The notes: generated from the letters alone by a model not told the origin. A stretch of 64,000 nt of DNA from Planococcus plakortidis (GCF_001687605.2 NZ_CP016539.2:1766501-1830500); one strand, 5' to 3'; positions 35,691-44,878 are shown, counted from the stretch's first letter. Translations and numbers: made by a program.

Positions 35691-38453
35691 TTATCCTTGC
35701 CTATTATACCAATGTTCAATATCGGTTACCATCTTTTCCAAAGACACTTTGGCGACCGGCACCTCAGGCAGGGCATGCAGGAATTCCTCCCCGTATGATT
35801 TGGTTTCGATCCGGCGGTCCAGCACGATGAACAAGCCTTTGTCCTCTTTCGAGCGGATCAGGCGGCCGAATCCCTGGCGCAGGCGCAGCACCGCTTCAGG
35901 CAAGGCATAATGCATGAACGGATTGATGCCTTCCTTGGAGATGATCCGCGATTTCGCTTTGAACACCGGCTCTTCTGGAGAAGTGAAAGGCAGCCTTACG
36001 ACGACGACCGCGCGCAGCGCATCGCCCGGCACATCGACGCCTTCCCAGAAACTATTCGTCCCGAACAATACCGATTTCTGGAATCGCTGGAACGATTTCA
36101 ATAATTTCATGCGGCTGCCTGAAGACATGCCTTGCGCAAACAGCATATAATCATCGAGAAGTTGGGAGTCCTGTATCAAATCGACCGTTTTCCTGAGCAT
36201 GTCCTGTGAAGTGAACAACACAAAACAACGCCCTTCGGTAACGAGCACCGTCTGGGTGACCGCATCCGCCACGGATTCGATGTATTCCTGCTGGGACACA
36301 TGCTGGATATCCGGCATGTCCTCGACAATATACACTTTTGCGCCACTGTAGAATTGATCGGCAGGTTCGAACTTATCGATCGCCACATGATTCGGTATGC
36401 CGAGCTGATTGACGATAAAGCGTTCATTCGATGGGACGCTCATCGTGCCCGATAGCCAGATGACCGCTCGTTCGCCTCTCGCCTGGCCGATGAATTTATT
36501 GACAAGCGAGGCGACTTCATAGGGCCGTTTATAGAGTGATAGGCTCGTTGGCATGCTGCGCAAATCACCTTCGATCCAGGACACTTCATCTTCTTTCGGG
36601 AACAGGAAGATCTCACTGAACTCCACCGATTTCAGCATCAATTCCTCAGTCCAATACCGGAAATCCGCAAGCACCAGCCGTTCATCCATCGTCAGTTCCG
36701 TATAATGTTCCGCTTTTTGCAGGATGGTCTGCGCGATGTCGATCCAGCTATTCAAGAATCTCAGGAAATCCATGAAGCGGTCCCGTTCAAAATCCAACTC
36801 ATCCAATAGGGACGCGCATTTCCGGGAGCGGCTGTTATGGAATTTATTCTGGAAGGCCTGTGCCAGATAAAGCGTCACTTCATCGAATAGACTGGTGTAT
36901 TTCATATATAAGGATTCCATCTGCAGAAGATCGGGTACTCTGCCAAAGCCGTGAGAGTCGGCAACCCGGTAGAATTTCGAAAACAGCTGGTTCTCATCGA
37001 AACTTCCCAGCTGGCCGAACACATAGCGCCATTGTGTATAGACGAAAGTTTTTTCTTTATGGGCTACCGCCGCCTGCACGACTTGATGCGCTTCATCCCA
37101 TATATAAGCGTCCACGTTTTTCAATATGGCCCGTTTTTGGTTATGGGGGTTCAATAAGAATGCATGGTTGGTCACGATGACATGGGCACGTTCAGCTTGT
37201 GTCAATGCGTGTTCATAGAAATCGACGGTCTTTTCCAGCTTGGTCAATTTCCTTAAATGCGAACGCCTCACTTTGTCGATGAGCAATTGCCCGCCGCTCG
37301 ACACATTCAATTCGTTTAAGTCGCCGGTCCGTGTCGATGTCAGCCAGACCATGACTTGCATAATCGTGAACGTTTCATCGTAAGACTCATCATCCCCGTG
37401 GAGCAGCTCGAAAAAGCGGCCCAAATCGATATAATGCGACAGCCCTTTGACGAGCGCCACTTGGATTTTAGCTCCGAGAAATTCTTCCGCGAGCTTGACC
37501 TCTTTCGAGACGAGCTGATCCTGCAGATGGGTCGTATACGTACTGATGACCACTTGCTTGCCGGATTCTTTGGCATAGGCCGCTGCCGGCAACAGGTAGC
37601 CGAGCGTCTTGCCCATTCCTGTCGATGCTTCGATCACCAATTCGCTGCGCTCGCGGATCGCACGCTCCACCGCTTGCATCATCGCGACTTGGCTCGGCCG
37701 CTGTTCGTATTCCGGATTGACCTTCTCCAAGCCTTTTTTCCAAGCGGTTTGTTGCGGTGAATCATCCAGGGCTTGCGCCCGCTCGGCTTTCGGGACGATC
37801 GGGATGCCCCGGAAACGGCCGAACCGGTCAGCTTGCCCATTGCGTTTTTCCTGCGTGATCTCAAACAGCAGGCGCGACAGGTCCGATTTCAATTGGAAAG
37901 ACCGCTTATGCAAAAGGACCAATGTATCATAAGGAAGTGCGGCCAGTTCCTGTTTTGCACGCAAAAACAATTCAGCAGTCGCCAAGGCATCGTCATCTGC
38001 GCGATGCGCATTTTTCAAATGGATGCCTTGTTCTGCCGCTATGTCCTGCAATTTATAGCTGAAGGCAGTCGGATAGACGAGGCGTGAAAGCTCCACTGTA
38101 TCCATTGCCAGCCCCTGCCATTTCGGCATGCCGGCGCGGCTTAGTTCCGCTTGAAGAAACGGCAAATCGAAGTGGATGTTATGGGCAATGAAAATGGATC
38201 CTTCCAATTGCCTGTAAATCTCCTCTGCGTACGCTTCGAAAGGCTCCGCCCCTTCCACGTCACGCTCCGTGATATTGGTCAAATCCTGTATGAACGCCGG
38301 AATTTTTCGCTGCGGATTGATGAATTTCGTATATGTATCAACGATTTCTCCTTGTTCGATCGCCACCATCGCCAATTGGATGATCCGGTCACCTTTTGCA
38401 GGGGAATGGCCCGTTGTTTCGATATCGACAACGACATATTTTTGGGAATTCAT
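35691..38453 (-). CDS. dinG: DinG-type ATP-dependent helicase with N-terminal 3'-5' exonuclease domain
   Basis: 920 residues. An epsilon-like exonuclease (about 1-170) has 'VVDIETTGHS', 'AHNIHFDLPFL' and 'HRADDDALATAEL', completing the DEDDh set. The helicase part has Walker A 'EASTGMGKTLGYLLP', B box 'IWDEAHQV', and motif VI 'RQGFGRLIRSKED'. No cysteine cluster lies between Walker A and the DEAH box, so an Fe-S site is absent, as in Firmicute DinG. It probably trims DNA with its exonuclease. An extended -10 promoter lies at 38491-38499, after the panD terminator. Confidence 0.94.
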   Translation of the reverse strand: MNSQKYVVVDIETTGHSPAKGDRIIQLAMVAIEQGEIVDTYTKFINPQRKIPAFIQDLTNITERDVEGAEPFEAYAEEIYRQLEGSIFIAHNIHFDLPFLQAELSRAGMPKWQGLAMDTVELSRLVYPTAFSYKLQDIAAEQGIHLKNAHRADDDALATAELFLRAKQELAALPYDTLVLLHKRSFQLKSDLSRLLFEITQEKRNGQADRFGRFRGIPIVPKAERAQALDDSPQQTAWKKGLEKVNPEYEQRPSQVAMMQAVERAIRERSELVIEASTGMGKTLGYLLPAAAYAKESGKQVVISTYTTHLQDQLVSKEVKLAEEFLGAKIQVALVKGLSHYIDLGRFFELLHGDDESYDETFTIMQVMVWLTSTRTGDLNELNVSSGGQLLIDKVRRSHLRKLTKLEKTVDFYEHALTQAERAHVIVTNHAFLLNPHNQKRAILKNVDAYIWDEAHQVVQAAVAHKEKTFVYTQWRYVFGQLGSFDENQLFSKFYRVADSHGFGRVPDLLQMESLYMKYTSLFDEVTLYLAQAFQNKFHNSRSRKCASLLDELDFERDRFMDFLRFLNSWIDIAQTILQKAEHYTELTMDERLVLADFRYWTEELMLKSVEFSEIFLFPKEDEVSWIEGDLRSMPTSLSLYKRPYEVASLVNKFIGQARGERAVIWLSGTMSVPSNERFIVNQLGIPNHVAIDKFEPADQFYSGAKVYIVEDMPDIQHVSQQEYIESVADAVTQTVLVTEGRCFVLFTSQDMLRKTVDLIQDSQLLDDYMLFAQGMSSGSRMKLLKSFQRFQKSVLFGTNSFWEGVDVPGDALRAVVVVRLPFTSPEEPVFKAKSRIISKEGINPFMHYALPEAVLRLRQGFGRLIRSKEDKGLFIVLDRRIETKSYGEEFLHALPEVPVAKVSLEKMVTDIEHWYNRQG

Positions 38454-38490
38454 GATAACCCCTCTTTCTCAGGTGATTCTCTCAGGAGAA

Positions 38491-38499
38491 ATTGTAACA
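38491..38499 (-). promoter_or_regulatory. Extended -10 promoter of dinG
   Basis: Minus-strand TGTTACAAT, 38 bases upstream of the dinG ATG, placed after the panD terminator. Confidence 0.55.
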
Positions 38500-38532
38500 T
38501 ATTCCCCAGCAGTTCGCCGGCAGGAGCACGGC

Positions 38533-38579
38533 AAAAAAGAAACACTCCAAAAGGATGGCTTTCCTTATGGAGTGTTTCT
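38533..38579 (-). terminator. Intrinsic terminator of panC-panD
   Basis: Long imperfect hairpin: outer 12-bp stem AGAAACACTCCA / TGGAGTGTTTCT and inner AAGGA / TCCTT, followed on the minus strand by TTTTTT. Confidence 0.88.
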
Positions 38580-38590
38580 AAGCCGAACTA

Positions 38591-38974
38591 TTACATGACC
38601 GTCGCTTCCGGTTCGTAATGGATGATTTCTTTGATGGAATTGTCGGCATCCATGATGGCAACGGTCGGTTTGTGGCTGCGCGCATCTTTGTCCATAACAT
38701 AGCCATAAGACAAGATGATGACGATGTCACCGCGCTGCACGAGCCGCGCTGCCGCACCGTTGACGCAGATAACGCCGCTTCCGCGTTCCCCGGCGATGAT
38801 ATAGGTCTCAAAGCGTGCACCGTTGTTGTTGTTGACGATATGGACTTTCTCGTTCGGCAGCATGCCGACTGCATCCAGTAGATCCAGGTCGATGGTGATG
38901 CTGCCGACATAATTCAAATCGGCTTCAGTTACCGTCGCGCGGTGGATTTTGGAATTGAGCATCATTCTAAGCAT
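38591..38974 (-). CDS. panD: Aspartate 1-decarboxylase (pyruvoyl-dependent)
   Basis: 127 residues. The self-cleavage site is in '[10 protein letters not shown]' (Gly24-Ser25), where Ser becomes the pyruvoyl group, and '[11 protein letters not shown]' and '[12 protein letters not shown]' are family signatures. It makes beta-alanine for pantothenate. GGAGAA precedes the ATG. It is three bases after panC. Confidence 0.96.
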   Translation of the reverse strand: MLRMMLNSKIHRATVTEADLNYVGSITIDLDLLDAVGMLPNEKVHIVNNNNGARFETYIIAGERGSGVICVNGAAARLVQRGDIVIILSYGYVMDKDARSHKPTVAIMDADNSIKEIIHYEPEATVM

Positions 38975-38977
38975 AGG

Positions 38978-39814
38978 TCAGTTCTCCTTTAAAGTGAAAA
39001 TGATATTGTCGATGAGCCGGGCTTTTTGGAATTGGACAGCGAGCGCAAGTATCGCCTGGCCGTCCGGCGCTTCGTTCAAGTCGGGGTAAGACAGCAGCTC
39101 GATGTAATCGATCGTGCCGGATGTTTCCGATTGGATAAGGCGGGCCATCTCCGGGACCGGGTCTTTGCCTTCCCGGGCAGCCGCAGCCCCTTGCTGCAGG
39201 GCTTGATAAAGTTTCGGGGCTTCGGCGCGTTCCGTTTCACTCAAGTAGACATTGCGTGAGCTTTTGGCAAGCCCATCCTGTTCACGCACTGTATCGACAC
39301 GGCAGATTCGAAGCGGAAAGTTGAAATCTTGCACAAGCGATTCGACGATCGCCAGCTGCTGTGCATCCTTCTGCCCGAAATAGGCAGAGTCGGGCTGGAC
39401 GAGATGGAATAATTTCGTCACCACTTTCAGCACGCCATCGAAATGTCCCGGCCGGCTTTTGCCGCATAAGACATTGGCAAGCGTTCCTGCCCCCATCGTG
39501 ATCGGGGATTCTCGCGGATACATCTCTTCTGCCGATGGCGCAAATATCATATCGACGCCCGCCTTCTCAGCGAGCTGGCTGTCCCGCTCAAAATCACGTG
39601 GATAGCGTTCAAAATCCTCATTCGGCCCGAATTGTGCCGGGTTGACGAAAATGCTCATGACCACGAGATCATTTTCCGCTTTAGCGGCTTCAACCAACGA
39701 TAGATGCCCTTCGTGCAAGAACCCCATTGTCGGCACCAAGCCAATCGACCGTCCGCTTTCTTTTGTATGCCGGACCCAATTGTTTATATCCTTCACCGTT
39801 TTTGCAACTTGCAT
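38978..39814 (-). CDS. panC: Pantoate-beta-alanine ligase (pantothenate synthetase)
   Basis: 278 residues. The nucleotide-binding motif 'VPTMGFLHEGHLSL' (H-x-G-H) near residue 34 and 'YFGQKDAQQLAIV' plus 'LAKSSRNVYL' mark the family. It joins pantoate and beta-alanine with ATP. A leader with a terminator-like hairpin precedes it. Unlike Bacillus, panB does not precede panC. Confidence 0.96.
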   Translation of the reverse strand: MQVAKTVKDINNWVRHTKESGRSIGLVPTMGFLHEGHLSLVEAAKAENDLVVMSIFVNPAQFGPNEDFERYPRDFERDSQLAEKAGVDMIFAPSAEEMYPRESPITMGAGTLANVLCGKSRPGHFDGVLKVVTKLFHLVQPDSAYFGQKDAQQLAIVESLVQDFNFPLRICRVDTVREQDGLAKSSRNVYLSETERAEAPKLYQALQQGAAAAREGKDPVPEMARLIQSETSGTIDYIELLSYPDLNEAPDGQAILALAVQFQKARLIDNIIFTLKEN

Positions 39815-39993
39815 GTTTTCCTCTCCTTTTTAGGAGAAAACCATATAAAAATCCTTCTGTTAGAAGACAGAAGGACAGAAAATTTCAATTCGGTTTCCTC
39901 CGTCCCTGTCACGTAATGATCAAGGCAGATTCCTATTCATTTATTGCTTGCTGTTACGTGCCACGGTGCAGTTCACATCGGATACTGCCCGTT
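39815..39993 (-). promoter_or_regulatory. Structured 5' leader of panCD, candidate riboswitch/attenuator (pan-motif type)
   Basis: About 180 bases between the putative start of transcription and panC. A hairpin closes with CACGTAA / TTACGTG (39960-39954 with 39916-39910) and has an inner CAAG / CTTG helix separated by an unpaired A-rich internal loop; then the antiterminator/terminator pair follows. A structured RNA called the pan motif is known upstream of pan genes in Firmicutes; I infer kinship from context, since its consensus could not be checked here. No T-box GGTGG-type sequence is present. Confidence 0.5.
39847..39876 (-). terminator. Leader terminator (attenuator) upstream of panC
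   Basis: Minus-strand GTCCTTCTG (39876-39868) pairs CAGAAGGAT (39859-39851) and is followed by TTTT, 33 bases upstream of the panC ATG. GGACGGAG at 39905-39898 can pair instead with TTCTGTCC at 39880-39873, which includes part of the terminator arm, giving a possible antiterminator. Confidence 0.65.
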
Positions 39994-39999
39994 ATTCTC

Positions 40000-40008
40000 A
40001 CTATAGCA
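40000..40008 (-). promoter_or_regulatory. Promoter of the panC leader
   Basis: Minus-strand extended -10 TGCTATAGT; a TTGACA at 40021-40016 overlaps just upstream and could serve an alternative start with GAGAAT 16 bases downstream. Confidence 0.55.
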
Positions 40009-40034
40009 GAATTTTTGTCAAATGCCTATATCCC

Positions 40035-41015
40035 TTACTTCAGCTCGATATCTGCCGAATAGATGCCGTGGACCTTGCCGTCCGCCGTACGCAGCTGCAA
40101 GACCCCATCTTCTGTAATGCCTTCTGCAATGCCTTCCAAGGTTTCACGCGACATGCGCGCGCGGACGGCTTTGCCGATGGTCGCAGAATGTCCTTCCCAT
40201 AATTCCTTTAACGGGGCAAAGCCCTCTTCGATATACATATCTGTGTATATTTCAAGGCAGTGCAGGATTTCCTGCACCAGCTTCCTGCGGTTGACCGGCT
40301 GGCCGGATTCAAGCCGCAACGATGTGGCAATGTCTTGGACCTCGGCATCGAAATCTTCCCGTTCCTGATTGACATTGACGCCGATGCCGATGATCAATGC
40401 CTGGATGCCGTCTGCGTCCGATTGCAGCTCCGTGAGGATCCCTGTCGCTTTTTTCGTGCCGAACAGGATATCGTTCGGCCATTTTATGGATGCATCCAAG
40501 CCGGTTACTGACTGTATGGCACGGACAATCGCCACCGCGGCGACCAAAGTGAATTGGGGCGATTTATGGGGCGGGAGTTCGGGACGTAAGATGATGCTCA
40601 TCCAGATTCCTTGACCCTTGGCGGAATCCCATTTCCTCATCAAGCGCCCCCTGCCTTCTGTCTGGAGTTCCGAAATGACGGCCGTCCCGTCCGGAGCGCC
40701 TTCTTGCGCCAATTGATGCGCAACGATCTGAGTCGAAGCACATTGTTCCAGATATTCGATACGCTGACCGATTTTTTTCGTCTTGAGCCCGGCCTGGACT
40801 AGGAAAGCTTCGAGGCTGTCCGGGCTGTTGTTGATACGGTAGCCTTTTTTACGCACTGATTCGATTTCATACCCCATTGCTTCCAGTTCTTTCATATGCT
40901 TCCAAATCGCTGTCCTTGAAACGCCGAATTCTTCTGCCAATTGTTGGCCGGACACCGGTTCCGTCCCCGCTGCCAATAGCCGGGTCGCCAATTCATGTGT
41001 GACGTTGATATTCAT
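40035..41015 (-). CDS. birA: Biotin-protein ligase and biotin operon repressor BirA
   Basis: 326 residues: an N-terminal winged helix ('LLAAGTEPVSGQQLAEEFGVSRTAIWKHMKELEAMGYEIE' signature within 10-55), the ligase core with 'TEGRGRLMRKW' (biotinyl-AMP loop) and 'SIKWPNDILF', and a C-terminal SH3-like domain. It biotinylates carboxylases and represses biotin genes. Its start overlaps the cca 3' end by 23 bases. Confidence 0.95.
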   Translation of the reverse strand: MNINVTHELATRLLAAGTEPVSGQQLAEEFGVSRTAIWKHMKELEAMGYEIESVRKKGYRINNSPDSLEAFLVQAGLKTKKIGQRIEYLEQCASTQIVAHQLAQEGAPDGTAVISELQTEGRGRLMRKWDSAKGQGIWMSIILRPELPPHKSPQFTLVAAVAIVRAIQSVTGLDASIKWPNDILFGTKKATGILTELQSDADGIQALIIGIGVNVNQEREDFDAEVQDIATSLRLESGQPVNRRKLVQEILHCLEIYTDMYIEEGFAPLKELWEGHSATIGKAVRARMSRETLEGIAEGITEDGVLQLRTADGKVHGIYSADIELK

Positions 41016-42125
41016 CTATAAACCAGTCCTTTATCCGTTCTTTATTATTGGCCAAGCGGCGTTCGACCACCGCTTTTTCCATTTGCCGGGTCCACTCTTT
41101 CAGCCAAGGCCCTGCTTTTTTTCCTGTCCATTCCATTAAATCGCGCCCATTGGCCGCAAGCTCCGATTTCGACCGGACCGGCAAAGCCTGTTGCCGCCTT
41201 TTCACTTCTACCGTTTTATGGGAGACCGCCTGGACGAGGGCCAATTGCCGTTCCGTGAAGCTGTAAAACACCCAGTCATCCCAATGTGGCAGGCGGCTCG
41301 CTTCCAATGCGTGTTGAAGGTCTTTCCTATCCTGATTGGAAAAACGGTAGTCACGAATGGAGTTGAAAGTTTCGCCGTTTTGATACAGGAGATAAAACCA
41401 ACCCGACAATGGGTCGTTGCCGGCCGGGTATTCAGACCAATCAATTTCAAATAAGCCGCCGGAAGGCAAATAACAGCTCAGGCGGGTCTCGGTCAAATAT
41501 TTCATGCTGATATCCGGCGCTACGGAAACCATGATTTTATCCAATTCCGCCTTGATGCGTTCCATCGCAACGAACTGTAAATTCTCTGCATGCTCGCTGA
41601 TGGCCTGTTTGGTCGATGGATCAATCCGGAAATTCAACTGCCCCGAAAATCGGATCGCCCGCAACATCCGCAAGGCATCTTCCGAGAAACGCTCTTCCGG
41701 AACACCGACTGCACGGATGATGCCGGAATCCAGATCTCCCCTGCCGCCAAACGGATCGATGATTGCCATTTCCTCAGTCATTGCCATCGCATTGATGGTG
41801 AAATCACGGCGTTTCAAGTCTTCAATCAATGAATTGACAAATTCCACCTTGTCCGGGCGCCGATTATCCGAATAACCGCTTTCAGTACGGAACGTGGTCA
41901 CTTCTGTGCCTTGCCCTTCAATGACGACCATCACGGTGCCGTGTTCGATCCCCGTATCGATCGTCCGCTCGAATAGGGCTTTTACTTGTTCAGGAGAAGC
42001 GGATGTCGCTACGTCGATATCATGTGGCGTAGCTCCACGCAGATGATCACGGACCGCCCCCCGACCATATAAGCTTCATAACCCGCTTCTTTCAATCGCG
42101 CGATGATGCATTTGGCCTTTTTCAT
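40993..42125 (-). CDS. cca: CCA-adding tRNA nucleotidyltransferase with apparent one-base frameshift
   Basis: The N-terminal part starts at ATG 42125 (overlapping the bshA stop as ATGA) and reads through '[10 protein letters not shown]', then shifts out of frame. The rest continues in another frame from about 42060 ('[19 protein letters not shown]', '[11 protein letters not shown]', '[20 protein letters not shown]'). The break is at six consecutive C on the plus strand (42057-42062); one extra base restores one frame of about 377 residues with the GG and D-I-D catalytic motifs. The enzyme completes tRNA 3' CCA ends and is essential where tRNA genes lack CCA, so a base-call error is the leading explanation. 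Confidence 0.9.
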
Positions 42126-43264
42126 TGTCCCTCACCCTTGTTCAGCAACCGTTTGTAAAGCGCTTCGTATTCAGCCAGGATTTTCTCTGAACTGAAGCGT
42201 TTGCTTGCCGTTTCCAAAGCCTGTGCAGACATTTCTTCATGTAGTTTGCCATCGGTCAATACGCGGATCGCCGCTTCAGCAGCCGCGCCGACATCGCCGA
42301 GCCCGACCAAAAAGCCGTTTATACCGGGCTCGATGATTTCAGGGATGCCGCCGACCTGCGTTCCGATCGCCGGCACGCCGCATGCCATCGCTTCAAGCAA
42401 GACGAGGCCGAATGCTTCTTTTTCAGACATCAGCAGTTTGACATCGCTCATGCTGTACAGTTCCGATAGGTTGTCACGTTTTCCGAGAAACAGGACTTCC
42501 TGCTCGATCTGCAGGTCTTTCACTTGTTGATGGATGCGGCTCATCTCCGGGCCGTCGCCGACCAACAACAATTTGGCACCCACCTTTTCCTGCACTTTCG
42601 CGAAAGTGGCGACCACATCTTCCACACGCTTCACCTTGCGGAAATTCGATACGTGGATCAAAACTTTCTCATGCGCTTCGATGCCCAGCTCTTCTTTTAA
42701 TTTCGCTGAATCGTGCTGATGGTATTCCCGTTCATCGACAAAATTATGGACGGTTTCAATCCGTTTATCCGGCGCAATCATGTCATAGGTCTGCTGTTTC
42801 AAGGAATCCGAAACCGCCGTCACGATATCGGATTTCTCGATGCCGTAACGGATTGCATCCTTCAATGAACTATCGGTGCCGAGAACGGTGATGTCCGTGC
42901 CGTGCAAGGTCGTGACGATGCCGATATCGGACCCTGCCATATCGCGTCCCAGTATCGCACAGACGGCATGGGGGATAGCATAATGCACATGCAGGAGGTC
43001 CAATTCTTCATTTTTGATCACTTCCGCGATTTTGGTCGCCAACGCAATATCATATGGTGCATATTGAAACACCGAATAGCTGTTGACATCCACTTGGTGG
43101 CTGAATATATTCGCATACAGGCGGTTTAGCCTAAACGGCGTACTCGAAGTGATGAAATGGATTTCATGGCCTTTTTCAGCCAGCATTTTCCCCAGTTCCG
43201 TCGCCACTACGCCAGACCCGCCGACTGTCGGGTAACATGTAATTCCGATCTTCATTTTTCGCAA
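42122..43264 (-). CDS. bshA: N-acetyl-alpha-D-glucosaminyl L-malate synthase BshA (bacillithiol pathway)
   Basis: 380-residue GT4 glycosyltransferase. The N-terminus '[19 protein letters not shown]' is the BshA signature, and the C-terminal '[30 protein letters not shown]' is the GT-B donor site. It transfers GlcNAc to malate in the first step of bacillithiol synthesis. TTG start with AGGAGG upstream. In Bacillus the deacetylase gene bshB1 lies between mgsA and bshA; here mgsA is directly upstream. Confidence 0.95.
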   Translation of the reverse strand: MRKMKIGITCYPTVGGSGVVATELGKMLAEKGHEIHFITSSTPFRLNRLYANIFSHQVDVNSYSVFQYAPYDIALATKIAEVIKNEELDLLHVHYAIPHAVCAILGRDMAGSDIGIVTTLHGTDITVLGTDSSLKDAIRYGIEKSDIVTAVSDSLKQQTYDMIAPDKRIETVHNFVDEREYHQHDSAKLKEELGIEAHEKVLIHVSNFRKVKRVEDVVATFAKVQEKVGAKLLLVGDGPEMSRIHQQVKDLQIEQEVLFLGKRDNLSELYSMSDVKLLMSEKEAFGLVLLEAMACGVPAIGTQVGGIPEIIEPGINGFLVGLGDVGAAAEAAIRVLTDGKLHEEMSAQALETASKRFSSEKILAEYEALYKRLLNKGEGQ

Positions 43265-43275
43265 AATCTCTCCTC

Positions 43276-43680
43276 CTATTTCCGGCGGTCACTCAGGAGC
43301 CGCCAATCGACCAAGCCATTTTCCAAGCCTTTCAGGAGGACCTCTGCTGTTCCCATATTGGTCGCGAGCGGGATTTGGTAAACATCACAGAGACGGATCA
43401 ATGCCGTGACATCCGGTTCATGCGGCTGCGCCGTCAGCGGATCGCGGAAAAAGATGATCATATCCATCTCGTTCCGGGCAATCATCGCCCCGATCTGCTG
43501 GTCGCCTCCAAGCGGGCCCGATTGGAAACGATGGACAGATAAACCTGTCCCTTCGACCAACCGGGAACCGGTCGTACCGGTAGCATATAGGTGATGCTTT
43601 GCCAAAATGGGCTTATAGGCGATGGCGAATTCAATCAAGTCATCTTTTTTCCGGTCGTGTGCTATCAATGCGATATTCAT
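43276..43680 (-). CDS. mgsA: Methylglyoxal synthase
   Basis: Start set at the ATG at 43680 (134 residues) with AGAGGAGA upstream. The family core '[14 protein letters not shown]', '[11 protein letters not shown]' and '[15 protein letters not shown]' (catalytic Asp) and '[16 protein letters not shown]' are all present. It converts dihydroxyacetone phosphate to methylglyoxal. Confidence 0.96.
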   Translation of the reverse strand: MNIALIAHDRKKDDLIEFAIAYKPILAKHHLYATGTTGSRLVEGTGLSVHRFQSGPLGGDQQIGAMIARNEMDMIIFFRDPLTAQPHEPDVTALIRLCDVYQIPLATNMGTAEVLLKGLENGLVDWRLLSDRRK

Positions 43681-43693
43681 CCTATCGTCTCCT

Positions 43694-44497
43694 CTAGCCG
43701 ATGATGTGTTCCAGGCCATAAATTAATTCCTTGCGCTTCACGACTTCCTGAATGGACAAAGTGACGCCTGACATGAATGAGCCGCGATTGAATGAATCAT
43801 GGCGCAGCGTCAATAGCTGCCCTTCCCCTCCGAGAAGCACTTGCTGGTGGGCAACCAACCCCGGAAGCCGCACACTGTGTATGCGCATGCCTTCATAATC
43901 TGCGCCGCGAGCGCCTTGCAAAGTTTCCTTTTCATCCGGATGCCCTTGCTGGTGGACTGTCCGCGCCTCGCTCATCATATGTGCCGTCTTCATCGCGGTA
44001 CCTGAAGGCGCGTCAAGTTTTTGGTCATGGTGCATCTCGATGATTTCCACATCCGGCAAATACTTCGCCGCCTGTTCTGCAAACTTCATCATCAACACAG
44101 CTCCCACTGCGAAGTTCGGCGCGATAATGCAACCAAGCTCTCTGCTTTTTGAAAGTTGCGTCAATTCTTCAAGCTCTTCAGTCGAGAAGCCGGTAGTCCC
44201 GACTACGGGCCGGATGCCCAGTTGAAGCGCTTGTTTCGTATGGGCATAGACATGCTCAGGTGTCGTCAAGTCCACAAGCACGTCAGGTGCGTGCTGGCCG
44301 TGAAGCGTTTCCAGCTCGGTAAAGACCGGCACTTGAAAGCTTTCCGGAAACAGCCCGGTGTCTGCCAGTGTCGCTCCGATGTCTTTATAATCCAGTGCCG
44401 CCACCAGCTCCATATCGGCATTTTCCATTACAGTATGTACAGCTTCTTTGCCCATTTTCCCGCGGGCCCCGGCAATCGCCACTTTTATCATCATCAT
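43694..44497 (-). CDS. dapB: 4-hydroxy-tetrahydrodipicolinate reductase
   Basis: 267 residues; NAD(P) loop '[13 protein letters not shown]', the substrate-binding '[18 protein letters not shown]' signature (catalytic His and Lys) and 'GTTGFS'. It acts in lysine and meso-diaminopimelate synthesis. Three consecutive ATG codons (44497, 44494, 44491) make the exact start uncertain. It overlaps the ypjD stop by one base. Confidence 0.96.
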   Translation of the reverse strand: MMMIKVAIAGARGKMGKEAVHTVMENADMELVAALDYKDIGATLADTGLFPESFQVPVFTELETLHGQHAPDVLVDLTTPEHVYAHTKQALQLGIRPVVGTTGFSTEELEELTQLSKSRELGCIIAPNFAVGAVLMMKFAEQAAKYLPDVEIIEMHHDQKLDAPSGTAMKTAHMMSEARTVHQQGHPDEKETLQGARGADYEGMRIHSVRLPGLVAHQQVLLGGEGQLLTLRHDSFNRGSFMSGVTLSIQEVVKRKELIYGLEHIIG

Positions 44498-44829
44498 TAT
44501 TCTTCCTTTCTTGTCCAGCGGTCTTTATCACGGGTACGGAATTTTTCCATGACCCCATCATGGGCTTTTTGTAAATCGATGTCCATGGAATTGGCCATGC
44601 AGATCAAGACGAACAGCACATCGCCCATTTCCTCTTCGATCAATCTTTCGGCCTCTGTCTCTTTTTTCTTTTTCGGCCCGTACACGTGATTGACTTCACG
44701 CGCGAGTTCCCCGAGTTCTTCCGTCATCCGCGCAAGCATCTCCATCGGCGCAAAATACCCTTCCTTGAACTGCCCGATATGGCGGTCCACTTCTTGCTGC
44801 AATTGCCTCATGCTTTTATCTGCGTTCAC
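44497..44829 (-). CDS. ypjD: MazG-like nucleotide pyrophosphohydrolase YpjD
   Basis: 110 residues from the GTG at 44829; an ATG at 44835 is an alternative but stands only four bases after the GGGAG site. The MazG fold's metal site is seen as 'EELGELAREV' and 'EEEMGDVLFVLICMAN' (E-x-x-E and E-x-x-D). Such enzymes clean non-canonical nucleotides; the substrate is unknown. It leads the operon ypjD-dapB-mgsA-bshA-cca-birA. The promoter at 44850-44878 leaves a very short leader. Confidence 0.87.
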   Translation of the reverse strand: MNADKSMRQLQQEVDRHIGQFKEGYFAPMEMLARMTEELGELAREVNHVYGPKKKKETEAERLIEEEMGDVLFVLICMANSMDIDLQKAHDGVMEKFRTRDKDRWTRKEE

Positions 44830-44849
44830 TACCATCACACTCCCATTCA

Positions 44850-44878
44850 ATCGTAAAGAAAACAGGGGTTGTTGTCAA
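44850..44878 (-). promoter_or_regulatory. Promoter of the ypjD-dapB-mgsA-bshA-cca-birA operon
   Basis: Minus-strand TTGACA (44878-44873), 17 bases, TACGAT (44855-44850). Its -35 hexamer coincides with that of the divergent promoter. Confidence 0.7.

Noticed and set aside
36600..37200. Missing Fe-S cysteines in DinG read as damage
   Set aside because: Firmicute DinG proteins with the exonuclease domain normally lack the cluster; all helicase motifs are intact.
39815..40034. T-box leader for panC, or T-box upstream of asnS or aspB
   Set aside because: No T-box core sequence or specifier loop architecture was found; asnS has only a 29-base gap upstream.
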